Made by a program: the position numbers and the translations under genes
Notes under the pieces: model-generated
What the model was told of the DNA's origin: nothing
Database searches by the model: none
The model's input: only the letters and a program-made list of their open reading frames with translations
DNA from: Macrocystis pyrifera
Taxonomy: Eukaryota > Sar > Phaeophyceae > Laminariales > Laminariaceae
DNA: 64,000 nt
Assembly: GCA_031763025.1 (NCBI GenBank)
Contig: JASSKH010000003.1
Coordinates: 15,000,992-15,064,991 of the forward strand
Direction of reading: 5' to 3'
Shown: positions 13,712 through 25,514 of the stretch, in pieces
How positions within the stretch are numbered: the first letter of the stretch is position 1
Layout of the letters: every line of letters begins with the position of its first letter

Positions 13712-16700
13712 GTGCTCATGTCATGCCTGGGAGTAGGCGTATGACCATAGACCCTCGCATCCCTACAATGCCGGGACGGAGCACGTCGGGTTTCACTGAC
13801 CAGGGGAGGGGGGCACAGCCGTAGTGCGATTCGTGGTATTCAGGGCAGTGTGAGAATAGCTGTACTACCATCGTAATCGTGGCGCTCTTGCGTGGTTGTT
13901 TTCGTTTCCGTGTTGGCCTCGAACTGTGGCGTGCCACGAGTGGCACGGGCTCCCTTTGCGCAGGCTTTTTTTGTCTTGTCGAGCGAAAAGCCGCGCGCAG
14001 CGGTTTTGTGGTGATGTCGTCGGCGTTCGTGTCCCGTGTAGTGCTTTTTTTGTTATACACTGTGTCTGTTTGGTCTGTTGAGCGGTGAATCTAGGAATAT
14101 TCGCTTACGCGCTGGTGTATACTCACACAGCTCTTGCCGAGGAAGCTGAGAGCGAATATCCCCCCGCCAAGCGATGGGAATGATGGTCGACAGCGAAACA
14201 TTTTTGTTTGCTCGTAACCTGCCGGTTTGCTCGAACATATTGTTGTACACACGTGAGGCAATGCGAAAGCAAGTCCGGCCGGTCACAACATGTTGAACCC
14301 ATTGAGTGCCTACAAGTCTGCTCGCCTTATGCTGCTTCGAGGACTGTCCGCGTTTCATTGAGGATCGCGGGCGTCAGCGTCCACTAATACCCCACGCTTT
14401 CTCCCCCCACAAATTACAACCTCTGTCATCTTACTTTTTTTGTATTTCTTCGTTCCCCCTCCCTCCCTCCCTCTCTCTCCACATATCTCTCACGCCCCCC
14501 GTCTCTCTCCCTCTCTCTTTTTCTCTGTATCTCTCTTTCTTCCTCTCTCACCATGAATGCCTTGTGTTTGTTCACATCCTAGTCCCGTGTGTGTATGTGA
14601 CCCCGTTAGCTTCCTCTCAACCTTTTGCCTTCGCCACACCAACCTTTGTCCTCGTTTGGCGTTGGTGTCCCTTTGTGTTGTGTCAGGTGTCGCCCACGGA
14701 CGTGGAGGAGGGCATGCGCGTTGGCGTAGATCGCACCAAGTACTCCGTGCAGATCCCGTTGCCACCCAAGATTGACCCGACGGTGAGACACTCGCATGCT
14801 GTCTTCGCGTGCTTTTGCCCTCGTTTATGACCCGTGTCCCTGTTTTGTTTTTGTTTTTTTAATTTTGACGCTAGGGGTTTGCTTCGCTTTGTGATATTCC
14901 TGCTGTGGTTTGTTGAAATCGCGACCGTAAACTGATGCGGCATCTGCGAGACGATGCAGGGGTGGCCGAAATAGACAGAACACACCTGCGTCTTTTTTTA
15001 TATTTTGGGGGGGGAAAAGGCGCGGTTTTCCCGGTTCTTGTTTCAAAACACTGGGTGAATGCTTTTTGCCGAGCCCTCCCCTTATAGGCTACCCCCCTTG
15101 GCCACCGCCAAAAGGAGCCTACTCTCATGTCAAGCATTTTGTCCCCAAATCACGGGTACAGCTGTAATTTTTCAAGGTCGTGCGACAGCCCCCTGCCCCC
15201 TCTCCTCCTCCGGCCACTCCCACTCCCGCGCTCCCATCCCGTCTCCCTGCCATAGGTGAGCCTCATGACGGTGGAGGACAAGCCGGACGTGACCTACGAG
15301 GACGTGGGCGGGTGCAAGGATGCGCTGGAAAAGCTTCGAGAGGTGGTTGAACTCCCCCTGCTTCACCCGGAACGATTCGTGACTCTCGGAATCGACCCGC
15401 CCAAGGGAGTGCTTCTCTTCGGGCCTCCGGGCACGGGAAAGACGCTGTCGGCGCGAGCCGTCGCCAACCGGACGGACGCTTGTTTCATCCGGGTTATCGG
15501 AAGCGAGCTGGTGCAGAAATACGTGGGGGAGGGGGCGCGGATGGTGCGAGAGCTGTTCACGATGGCGAGGAGCAAGAAGGCGTGCATCGTTTTCTTCGAT
15601 GAGATCGACGCCATCGGTGAGACGGGTGGACTCAGGTTTTGTTTTTAGTTTCGTGTTTTTATTTGTTCACGTGTTTCGTTTCTTCGGACGGACGGGCTTT
15701 CAGTACTGTGGCTGTTCTCGGGGAGGAAAGGGGCGGGGGGGGGGGGGGGGGGGGGTTGTGATGATACGCGGCGTTTTTCCTTCTTCGAAAGACGGCGTGT
15801 GTCGAGAACGTGTGAGGAAGCGTGAGGGTGTGTCAGAGAGAGGAGGAGAACGAGGACTGCATGTTGGCCACACTGCTGTCGCGGCATCCGTGTTGTTGGC
15901 TTATTTTTTACTGTTGTTAGTGCTCGACGCGAAACACCGTGCGCCATTGGGTTGATTGAAACGTGAGAGCTGCGTAATTTTGTTGACGGCCCCGCTACCG
16001 TGAGCGAGGGTTGTCGTTATTCTTGGAAGGCGGCGTTTTCTGCGGGCATTTTTTTTCGCACCACCTGTGTGCGAAGGAGAAGACGCGGCGCAGTCAGCAA
16101 GCAGGTTCGTTGTTGTCCACGCCTTTTGTACTGCGGCTACTGCTGCTGCTGCTAATGTTGTTGCCGCCGCCGCTGCTGCTACTACCACTGGTGCACTCGC
16201 GTCCCTCATAAGAGACGATCCCGCCCGCTTAAAGATTAACGCCATAACTTATGGCGCCGCCACGCGTACGAAACGCGAATTGATCGCGCCAGGTGGGAGC
16301 CGGACGGGCGGGGATGACAGTGGCGGGGACAACGAGGTCCAGCGCACCATGCTCCAGATCGTCACGGAGCTCGACGGTTTCGATCCCAGGGGGAACATCA
16401 AGGTTCTCATGGCAACCAACCGTCCTGACACTTTGGACCCCGCGCTGCTGCGCCCGGGCCGACTTGACCGAAAGGTGCGTGCGTTAGGGCGGCATGTTAC
16501 TGCTGTAGGCGGCGTCTTACTGCTGTAGTACAGAGAGAGGCCAGGTGGTAGGGGGGGGTGCTTGCAAGTAGTGTTGGCGTCTTATTTTTTGGTTTGTAGG
16601 ACAGGGAGGGGCGATGGAAGGGGGGGTGGGGGGCAGTAGATTCCCCCGAACAGCCACCCGCGCTTCGAAATTCGTCACGAAACTGCTATTCCTATTAATA

Positions 16701-17137
16701 GTGCGATTCACAGGTTCGCGCCTATGAGCGCATCTGGGGTGCCCTCTCGTCCCCTCTCTGATGCGTTCATGTCAAATGAACATTTAGATTTTTCTTTACA
16801 ATCATGTGTTTCTGTTTTTTCGTCGTGTGTGTGCGTGTGTGTGTGTGTTCCTCAGGTGGAGTTCGGGCTTCCCGACCTCGAGGGGCGGGCGCACATCCTC
16901 GCCATCCACTCCAAGTCTATGAACGTAGACCGAGACATCCGCTACGAGCTGATCGCGAGGCTCTGTCCCAACACCACCGGCGCCGAGCTGCGGTCCGTGT
17001 GCACCGAGGCGGGGATGTTCGCAATTCGGGCACGCAAGAAGTCGATATCGGAGAAGGATTTCCTGGACGCGGTGAACAAGGTCATCAAGGGCTACCAGAA
17101 GTTCTCGTCAACACCCAAGTACATGGTGTACAATTAG
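10464..17137 (+). CDS. RPT1: 26S proteasome regulatory particle ATPase RPT1 (PSMC2/S7)
   Basis: One of the six AAA+ ATPases of the 19S base that unfold ubiquitylated substrates in cytosol and nucleus. Seven exons in phase: 10464-10637, 11512-11625, 13471-13572, 14687-14782, 15256-15616, 16293-16474 and 16856-17137, totalling 1311 bp and 436 residues (human PSMC2 has 433). The order is: acidic N-terminus, [22 protein letters not shown], the OB-domain segments ([33 protein letters not shown]), the VGGCK linker, Walker A GPPGTGKT, Walker [12 protein letters not shown], the [21 protein letters not shown] block with arginine fingers, and the C-terminus ending KYMVYN. No frame disruption is seen. 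The long introns hold poly(C) and poly(G) runs and a dispersed repeat of about 0.8 kb. Confidence 0.98.
11380..11415 (-). repeat. Short fragment of dispersed repeat R1
   Basis: About 35 bp matching, in reverse, the hairpin end of the R1 family (atgcatggccgtagtcgtat). It directly follows a short G run, the same arrangement as larger copies. It is in RPT1 intron 1. Confidence 0.6.
12028..12816. repeat. Dispersed repeat of about 0.8 kb, copy 1
   Basis: Aligns in the same orientation with 51627-52445 over nearly its whole length, from gagcgcggtcgccg to gacctctgtccgcttcgc, with substitutions and small indels. No terminal inverted repeats or clear target duplication are visible. A shared frame of about 45 codons starts at the conserved gagcaccaacattgtcgag, but most differences inside it change the amino acid, so it is probably not a selected gene. 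It sits in RPT1 intron 2. It could be a solo LTR or a non-autonomous element. Confidence 0.75.
13297..13318. repeat. Poly(C) tract
   Basis: About 22 consecutive C in RPT1 intron 2, roughly 150 bp before the exon 3 acceptor. Confidence 0.9.
13617..13710. repeat. Two long poly(G) tracts
   Basis: Runs of about 34 G (13617-13650) and 31 G (13680-13710) separated by a 29-bp purine-rich spacer, starting 45 bp after the exon 3 donor of RPT1. Such G runs can form quadruplexes in RNA or DNA. That is a possibility and has not been shown here. Confidence 0.9.
13711..13830 (-). repeat. Partial copy of dispersed repeat R1, reverse orientation
   Basis: Reverse complement of the R1 right half: the hairpin region, then tagaccctcgcatccctaca, then the gtgctccgtcccggc block reversed. 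Its hairpin end abuts the 31-G run, which is a C run when read in the element's own direction. Confidence 0.75.
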
Positions 17138-18888
17138 CGGGGGGTGGGTGATTCTGAGTTTTTTTTTTTTTTGACCGACGGCGTTCTCGTGCTCTCGGTG
17201 CACAACAGTTTCTCCATTCGGGCGGTGTGATTTGCTTTTTGCGGGCTCAAGCGGAGGGGGAGGATGTGGCCGAGAGAGGAGGCGGGGGGGCGAGGTGGGG
17301 ACGGATTGTTTCAGGTTCTGGCGCGGTTGGTGTGGCGAAAAAGGTCCTGGCAGTGCTGGGTCGATGGTTTTGCGTCACGGTGACTGAAACTCTACATTAC
17401 AAACAGTAGCAGACTTGTTGACGGGAACGGGAGTTTGCGATGGGAGTCACCGGGGGTGATGACGCCTTAACCTGACAGCAACGATACCTGATATTTTTTA
17501 CTCCCAAGCTGATGAGTGATAAATGCATTGGGCAACAACTACGGTCACAGCCTCTGAATTGAAAAAAAAACGCTCCACTGCTGTTCTACGTGTCGGGCGG
17601 GCGGGTTACTGCCGTGAAATCGATTGGACCATCCCTGCGTTGCTAAATAGCTGCACTGCGCGACGCGCGTTGGTGGTGATCTGTCGGCCAAGATAGCGGA
17701 CGAGAGAACGCGGGGCGGAGGTATGGGAAACGAGAGAGAGGGGGTGGTCGAACACTTCAGTATATCGGCGACGTCGAGGACGATCAACGCCGGTATACAT
17801 CATTCTCCAGCGCGTCTGGACAATAAACATGTCTCCGAAATAAATGACGATTTTACAGCGTAGGTCACACCAGGCAGTCCGGTCTCTCTGGATTAGGCAA
17901 TGGCATATCCAATAATGTCCCAAATTGGCTATACGTACAACACGTGAGCTGCATGGCAATGCTTGAGCGGCTGCCCACTCTCACTACCGTAGACGGCTGG
18001 TGAAATCGCCAGTTGTCAACCTTTCATGCGGTAATACCTGGGTCCCGAAAGGCTTATATAGTCCTCCGCCTTGTTTATTTTTACTCGGGAAGCAGTTTGT
18101 CCCGCACATACCGGTGCTGCAACCGTCCCGACTACACAACAATGCCATTTTTATTCGGGGAGCAGTTTCTCTCGCACATGCCGGTGCTGCAACCGTCCCG
18201 GTTACACAGCAATGCCAGTTGTGCCCCGACCTCGGCCTGTGGTGCTCTCTCACTCCCAAGCGAAGCGCGAATAAAATCGACGGTGCGGCAGGGGCAGTGA
18301 GAATCGGCCGCCGCCTTTTTGGCGCACCACTCCTTCCTAACTTCTCCCCCTCCCCTCCCACCCTCTCCAATTCGGAGTCGCTTGTCAAAAACACTTGCCG
18401 AAACCAAAGCGAAAATACCGTTACCAACCGCGTCGCGCGGCCCAAGTAGCAGCCCAGGGCGCGCCACCCCTGCAATAAAACGGTAGTTCCGACGGACGTC
18501 TCGCGTGCGGGCACCGTTTTCCCACTGCAATAATTTCCCAACTCTACGTGCGAGGTAGTCCAAACACGTTGCAGCAGTAACAGGGATTTTAACCATTCAC
18601 CTCCTAAGCCTCGTTGCCTCGGAAGGTTATGAAACCAACACTTGTTATGAGGCAGTTCGTAGTGGAGGCCAGTCTGCACACGGGCGCGCGGCGTGTCTGT
18701 GGCGGAGTGGCTCTGTGCAGCATGACCCCGATGGTTCTATACTCTATCGTGAACGCGTTTCGTGGGGATGATCACTTTATTCATCCTGCTCATATGCTAC
18801 GTACACTCTGCACCAACCTTGACGGCGTAAATGGTCGAACAGTAGTGTTAGCTTTAAAGCTGTGCGTAATTGTGATACGTTTCGCCGA
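17138..18888. other. Convergent spacer between RPT1 and the glomulin-like gene
   Basis: A 1.75-kb spacer holding the 3' ends of two convergent genes. A T11-12 run follows the RPT1 stop by about 20 bp. No supported gene was found. The longest open frame (minus, 18679-17984) is created partly by the 70-bp tandem repeat and resembles nothing I recognise. Confidence 0.5.
18081..18220. repeat. Tandem duplication, 70-bp unit
   Basis: Two adjacent 70-bp units (18081-18150 and 18151-18220) sharing cggtgctgcaaccgtcccg and agcagttt, with scattered substitutions. They lie just downstream of the glomulin-like gene, possibly in its 3' untranslated region. Confidence 0.85.
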
Positions 18889-21800
18889 CTATCGCTGCAA
18901 CTCTTTAAGACACTCTTGAGCGGCGTCCTCAAGGATGAACAGCCTGAAGTGATCAGGTCCTGCGCTGTTCGCGGTGATCGCCGCTCCTCGCAGCTCGCCC
19001 AGAAATCCCTGATGCATCATGGGTGAACGTTCCACAAGAGGGATCGGTCAGCAAAACATCCATGGACAGCACAACAGGGCATGCACGGCAAATTTCTTCC
19101 ATCAGCCGAGAACATACCGATGGGCTACTTCAAGCACAGTCGAAACGCAGCTCGCGCCGAGCACGAGTACTGTTAGTGTTGACTGCCACAACGCATACAG
19201 AGGGCTCGAACGGGCTCCCGCACGGGGGGATTTAAAGGGGGTAGGAGCGGTGCTCTTAGTAAGCTGGCGCCACCGCGAAAAAAAAAAAAGATGAAACCGC
19301 AGTCGAGACGGTAGAAAACATACATTTCGACCGAAGCATCTTGGCCGTGCAACACCGCCGCGCGGCACCAAAAGTAGGCACCAAAGACTGAAACTGTCGA
19401 AGTGGGCATCAGGCGCTGCAGCGGCGGAACGAACAACCCAGTCCCAGGAAAACAGGGCACAAGCTTATTGCCGGTAACTGAAGACCAAGGGTAACAAACG
19501 CCGCTTCGGCTCACCTCAACAAGAAGCTGATTGTCGCGCAATCTCTGCGGCTGGCGCAGCATCAGCCTCTCACGACGCGCTACCTTGCCCCCACTCCTAC
19601 CATTTCCACCCGCACCATCCAACGCGTGTGCGTACCGTGCCAACATCAGTCCGCCCGTCCGGCTATCCATGTCCATTAGCATCGACGCCGGCGGGCCTTT
19701 TCGACAAGCACGTCGGAGCTGCTCGCACACAAAGTCTCCCCGCGAGCGGGGATGCAAATGGCGACGTTTCCATACCGCCACAATTCTGGCGCGGCGACGT
19801 CCCAGCCGATGTATTTGCCACCTCCGCCACTCCCGCTGCCAACTCGGCGGCATCGTCCGGGGTACGTGAAGACCCTGGCCCCACTCGCTCATGCCCCCTA
19901 GTCCCCCCAGAACCGCTGCTGTTTCCGGTGGGCGAAGGCAAGCAACCACCACTGTTGGCACCGCCGGTGCCGCAGTCTTGAGAAGCCGCGGTCAGGGATG
20001 TCCGCTCCGCAGGCTCACAGCGCAGGGCCCGATCGATCTCCCTTCGGAAAGCGTCCAGCAGCAGCCCCGTCGCATTGGGCCAAGGGCACCGCTCGATAAG
20101 GTGTTTCAGGGCACGGAAGCGGCTACCTTCGTCCGCCGCGGCCAAGAACGCCGACATCGCGGCGTGACCCCGCGTGCGAAGGCTGGGCAGCGGGCAGGAC
20201 ACCATCACGTCCACCAGGACCTGCAGGAAGCCGGCGAGGTCCAAGTAGTAGGGGTCGAAGAAGCTGCGCGGACGGCGCCTCACCTTGCTAGCGCTAGCGA
20301 CACGGCGGGTCCCCTGCTTGCACCATGAGAGCGCACGGGGGGGTCAGCAACGGGTTGGAGTACACTCATGCTACGTGTACCTACTATGCCATTCGACTCG
20401 GTGCCGGACTTTCAAGGGCAAGGAGAAAAAAGAACCAAACGCATGCATACTGAGAGGAATAACATATGACCGTGCCTTTTGACGACGGAGCAGTTGCCTC
20501 GGTTTTGTCTAGAATACCGAGGCGTGCACCACACATTTCCTTCCAGTACGGTGCAGCAGCCATTTTTCATACCGCATATTTCGTACTGCACGTTCAGAGG
20601 GGAACATCACCCGAGCGATCCAGCAGAAGGCATCGCAACAGTGCCGTCAGCCAACCGTCTCACACAAGCGACTATTCAAGGGCGCCCACGAGCCAGGAAG
20701 AGCTATGGTACAAATCCGGTGGAAACGGCTGCGCGCCCGTAGATGCAGCACGAACTACAACCGAGCGACCCTCTCAAGGTCACCCAAGCATACCTCGAAG
20801 ACCGAACACCCACTCACGTGCTACGAGTTATATCGCACGAAGAACAAAATAACAAGTTTTAACCGTTCGAATAAAGCAGAAGCGACAATAGGTATACCCG
20901 TACAGCACGAGTCAGCCAACTTAAACATTTGGGTACCTGAAACTCATCCCTCGCCGTACATAAACAACAATCGCCTGCCAACACCTGCTCTCGGGTCACC
21001 TGTTCGATGGCGTCCTCGCCTTCGCGGAGATAAAAATCGCGTAATAGTAGACCTTCCCCACAAACATTTTGGTGTGATACATACTGCGACGAAAGCCAAA
21101 ACAAACGTCGTGCCACTACGTCATCCTCCTCGGACTAAAGCAAATCTCGTGGCACACCTCATGCTTCTCGAAAATAAAACAACGCGCCACACCTCATCTT
21201 CCTCGAAAAAAACAAGCATCGCACCATACCTCGTCCTTCTCCCCCAACAGGTCTTCGTCGCCCGTACCAATCCATGCCCCGTCGACTTCCCCGTCGTTTT
21301 CGCCACCGTCCTGCCCCCACTTGAAGCCGAAAGCACCTGTCTCGTCGGGAAATGTCCCCAGGCGCTCCCCCACAAAGCACGCCAGCTCCAATCCTTTCCT
21401 GGCGACCCGCTTAGAACTGCTGCGCATTAGAACCTGGCTTCGCGAGAACAACAGAGCGAGCAGGTCGGTGGGAGGAGACGATATATGTGACGACGGTTTC
21501 GGCGCCGGGGAAAACTCTCAGCATGGGCGGGGGGGGGGGGAGGTGGTGGATTACGGACGGCACCAGACCTTCGCCAAACCGCACTACGCCGCACCGCGAC
21601 GTACCGCCAAATTCGATCAACCACACCAAACTACGCTAAGGATGGGGAGGTAAATCCTCTCCGGTCTGGTTCACGCAAACGTTTGACCAACCAGGGAGCC
21701 AAAGACTAGAGCAGCTGGCACACCAGTAGCGGTGGGAGTTCCGGCACGAAGCGCCAAAAAAACGACCGATGTCACGCCACCCGCGGCACGCCTAGAAGCA

Positions 21801-24800
21801 AACAATTCTCGGATCCAGCGCCACCAGGCGACACGCTCCATTCTCACCTCTGCGTGCGGCAAGAACAGCCTACGTTCCGTCCTTCTCGACCACACCAGGG
21901 GAAGCCACCTGTCTCGCAGTCTCGCCTCGCACGCGACCTGTCGAAATGAGTGTCAACGTTAACTTTGTCACCTCGGCGCGGTCGGTCGTAATGCGACACA
22001 CCACAACGCGCTGTTTCTAGCAGTTCGGTATCGGCACAGCGTGTCACTGGCGGCATCTCCTCGGGGCAGTGTGCCTAGAGGAAGAAGTTGTGAATTCGAT
22101 GCGTGCAGCATGATCGACAACGGGGCGCTATGAGCGCGGTAACTCTCCGAGCACAAGAATCGTACGAAGAGCGCGACATCCTACCCGAAGGTGTGCCTTC
22201 GAAGCATCGCATGAATTCCTCCCCCTCACACCCGCCGCGCCTCGCCCACAACTCCCTATTCCAAGAATCTGCTGAACAACCATGGGGTTTTAGTCGCCCC
22301 CCCCTTTACGCCTCACCAAGTACGCGAAGCACGACACCCCTTGAAGGGTCCACGGCGAAGAGCCAGCAATGGCCAGTTCCGCGAGCCCAGCCAGCCCACC
22401 ACGACTACCGCAAGGCGCCGAACGCCCCGATCCTGCCGTTCCTACACCGCCCTTCCCCCTCGCTTCGACGCGGTCGTCGAACGACAGGCGGTAGACGTGG
22501 AGCAGGACAAGCGGCAGGTCAACGGCGGGGCTGCTCATGACGAGTTCCACCAATCGCTCTTCCGCCTTCGCCAGCTTTATCACGAAGGCGGAACTATTAG
22601 ATTCCAAAGCAGCTTCCGCAGGGGATACCGAAGCAGTAGCAGCAGGGTCAGTGGCGGCGGCGCCGGCCGACGTTTCCGCAGAAATTTCTAGCACCGACAG
22701 AGCGAAGCCAGTGTATGCCGCCACCGCCAAATCGGACGCGGCCGCGTTTCCAGCGCCGGGGTACGCACGTTGCTCACCCTTCTCCGACTGTTTCACCGGA
22801 TCTCGTGCCGCTGTTGAGGCCTCAAGAGCTGCATCGTCACGCGCTAGCGCCCCCTCCGCACACGCTTGCTCGAGCAAGGGACCAACGAACGCAACGGCAG
22901 TCTCGGCAGCGGAGGCGGCGGCTTCGTACACCGCTCGTGGGGGGTGATCGTCCTCGTCCGGCGGCGGCGGCTGCTGCTTCACGTCCATTCCGTGTGCATG
23001 GTTGCCTTCACCCGACGAGGAGCTGTCCTGCTCTTCGTCTTCGTCGTCGCTGCTCGACACGGGGTCGGTGCTGACTGCACTAGCCGCCAGGTGCTTCGTG
23101 GCTTCGATAACTGGTGGTATGGCCGCCTCCAGGAACTTCACCCTCTGAAGAGGCGGCATGCGCTGTGTGCTGCGTCGAAGTGCGGTCAGGACGGCTCGAA
23201 CTGCCCTAGCATCAATTTCGCGCGCCAAGGGGTAAGCAAAGCACAACAGTCAGCGTCTGCTGTACAGCAGACATACCATACACCAGGTGTACAACAGACG
23301 GCGCGGAAGTCGAAAAGGCGTGGATAGCATGCGCAGGTCGATGCTGCAGTCTGGAGGTATGGCGGAAATAATTCAGACGGCATGATCACTGCGGTGCAGG
23401 AATCAAGGTATTTATCCTTGTAGGTGTTATTTATGTATTGGCAAACTGTTCTCGTTGTGCCGGCGTGCCCTTGACAAAAAAAACAGGAAACCAACCTGTC
23501 GCCGCTGTAGGCGGGGAGATGCGCGAGGGCCATTACGTGAAGCTCCTTAGGACTAAAAATCTCCGCCATCTCCAGCACAAGCCTCTCGGAGAGGACAGCG
23601 ATCTCCGCCGCCTTCATTAGCTTTGACGGAATTCCGTTTCTTCCGCTGCTGCCGCCGTTGACATTGCCGGTGCATTTGTCCGCGTTGCTGCCGTCACCGT
23701 CTCCGTTATCGCCGTGGAGTGACGGCGAGGATGTCGCCCCGCCATGTGTGCTGCTCGAGCTGCATGGCACTGACTCGTCTAGGCAACCCATGACGGCTTC
23801 GAAGAGTTCCCAGGAGACCGGATCGAGAACTTTCGCGACAGCAGCGCGGGCGCCCGCGCCTGAGATGCGGCCCAAGGGCGGGGGATGACACGAAGGGGCA
23901 ACAGGGTCGTGTCACCAGACATGCGACTTTTGCAATTTCGTGCTAGTGCGAGGAATGACAGTACGGTTACGTTACGTACCTGTGGGTATACACGGTACAA
24001 CGTATTAGGTATGGGCTAGGCTCACTCGGTTTTCGAGCGATTCCGGCAATTTTTCTTCCGGACACTGAAGAGCCCCCAGGGTACGCAGGCACGCGCAAAG
24101 AGCGGGAGTTGTCATTGTCCTCATCAACAGAGAAAAATCGCACGGCACTCGTATGTACCGCAGTCGTACGACGGGCACTCGGGTGTGCAGCAATCGTACT
24201 GTGCAGGTCTGGCTCCCGCACGTTGGATGCAAACTGCAACTGCAATCGAGTGTCGATGATCTCGCCCCATCTTGTAGTTGTCTTCACATTAAATCGTCCT
24301 TTCTACCCACGGCTTCATCAGTACACCCAGTGTCTGTCCTGATTCCTTATCCTAGATAGACTGATTCTGCGGTCACAGACTGTGAGACGGAGAGGAAGAC
24401 CCAAAACCAAAATAATCGCAAATTCAAGGGTCAAGCAAGTGAAGTGCCAGCGCACCCGGTACGGGAACACAACAACACAAGACTAAAAAATAATAACGTA
24501 TTGCACTCAAAACTCGCACCGCCAGGGGCATGTGAAACGTTTCGATACAACAGAGTGTCCTTTCCGTCCTTGGTACCGGGTTTGTAGCAGTAGTACTCGT
24601 CAGGAGCGCGCCGCGCCCCAACAAACGAAGGTGTGCAATACGCCGGTCGATGTATACGTACAGCAAGTATACCAGGTATCCAGGTCGGAAAAGACATGAC
24701 CGCTGGCCTTATGCTGTATGTAGTTGATCAAAGCAAATGTCGTTATAGCTGGAACACAGCAATGCACAACCTGCTCATCTGGCGAATATGAGGCACAAGA

Positions 24801-25113
24801 AACCAGACCGGATAGGCAACATACTGGCACTGCACTGGTATCATACACGGTGCAGCGTTCAACAGGCACCAATGGTGTGCCAAACGGTGGGCACGCCCCA
24901 GCTACTCCGCTTACCGTCGCAGAGCAAATCCAGCAGTCCCCGTAGAGTTTCGACGCGGCGCGACCCCTGCAGATCTCGCTCCAGCTGAGCAGCCAGTGTT
25001 TCACGCGAGATTCCATCTGCCGTCTCCTGAGCGCTTCCAGCCTCCTGTCGGCGATGGAGCGCCAGCATTTGCAACGCACTCACGGCCGTATCCGTTGGGC
25101 CAATGTCCGCCAT
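18889..25113 (-). CDS. Glomulin / ALF4-family protein (predicted SCF-RBX1 regulator)
   Basis: Glomulin and plant ALF4 bind RBX1 and restrain cullin-RING ubiquitin ligases; this role is taken from the family. Exons: 25113-24915, 23859-23496, 23205-22317, about 21419/21409-21230, 20283-19515 and 19008-18889, roughly 840 residues. Joins 1-2 and 2-3 are exactly in phase. The exon 3-4 join is uncertain. Family blocks are LDPVSWELFEAVMGCLDES, FSPKELHVMALAHLPAYSGD, the LQRVKFLEAAIPPVIEATK segment matching ALF4's IQRRHFEQVKVAVPVVLNAL region, LKHLIERCPWPNATGLLLDA, and KGPPASMLMDMDSRTGGLML matching the ALF4 KGGPPSLPVYGDAVLSALNL block. Long Ser/Ala/Asp-rich insertions make it larger than human glomulin (594 aa). 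Exon 5 is 769 bp and needs a one-base change of frame between about 19980 and 19700 to connect its two conserved halves. Confidence 0.8.
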
Positions 25114-25514
25114 GATCGCTTATCGGGACGTGAAGGACTTCACTTGCAGGTATTGGTGCGAGGGCTCAAAACTTCAACAGATACCGAACGAACACCACAA
25201 CATCACACACAATCAGTCTAGAGAATTGGCCGAAACCACTCTACACTCCCGGTTGATGGCCCTAGAGGCGAGCTGACTACTAGTGCGTTGGCGGTGAGGG
25301 GCCAGAAGGTCTCAGAGCGTGTCTTGCGTAGTTTCCGACGGCTGTCCCAGACTGGGAGATCTCCGAATTTCGTTTTCGACTTCGCGGGAGTTCACTAGAT
25401 AATGTTGCTTTGTTTTCTGCAAAGACTCACGGGGGTACAAGGAGGTGCCTCGATCACCGCACGCGTGTGTGTTGTGCGTGTGTGTTGTGCGCTCAGCGAG
25501 ACAAGGGGGCCATC
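25114..25514. promoter_or_regulatory. Short divergent 5' spacer
   Basis: Only 401 bp separate the start codons of the glomulin-like gene (minus) and the plastid-protein gene (plus), so both promoters must lie here or inside the genes. No TATA box is obvious. A bidirectional promoter is inferred from spacing alone. Confidence 0.4.

Noticed and set aside
17510..17550. ctgatgag string suggestive of a hammerhead ribozyme core
   Set aside because: No GAAA partner with pairing stems was found at the right distance.
17984..18679. Minus-strand open frame of 231 codons
   Set aside because: It overlaps the 70-bp tandem duplication, which explains its internal repeat. It has no recognisable domain and lies directly after the glomulin-like stop.
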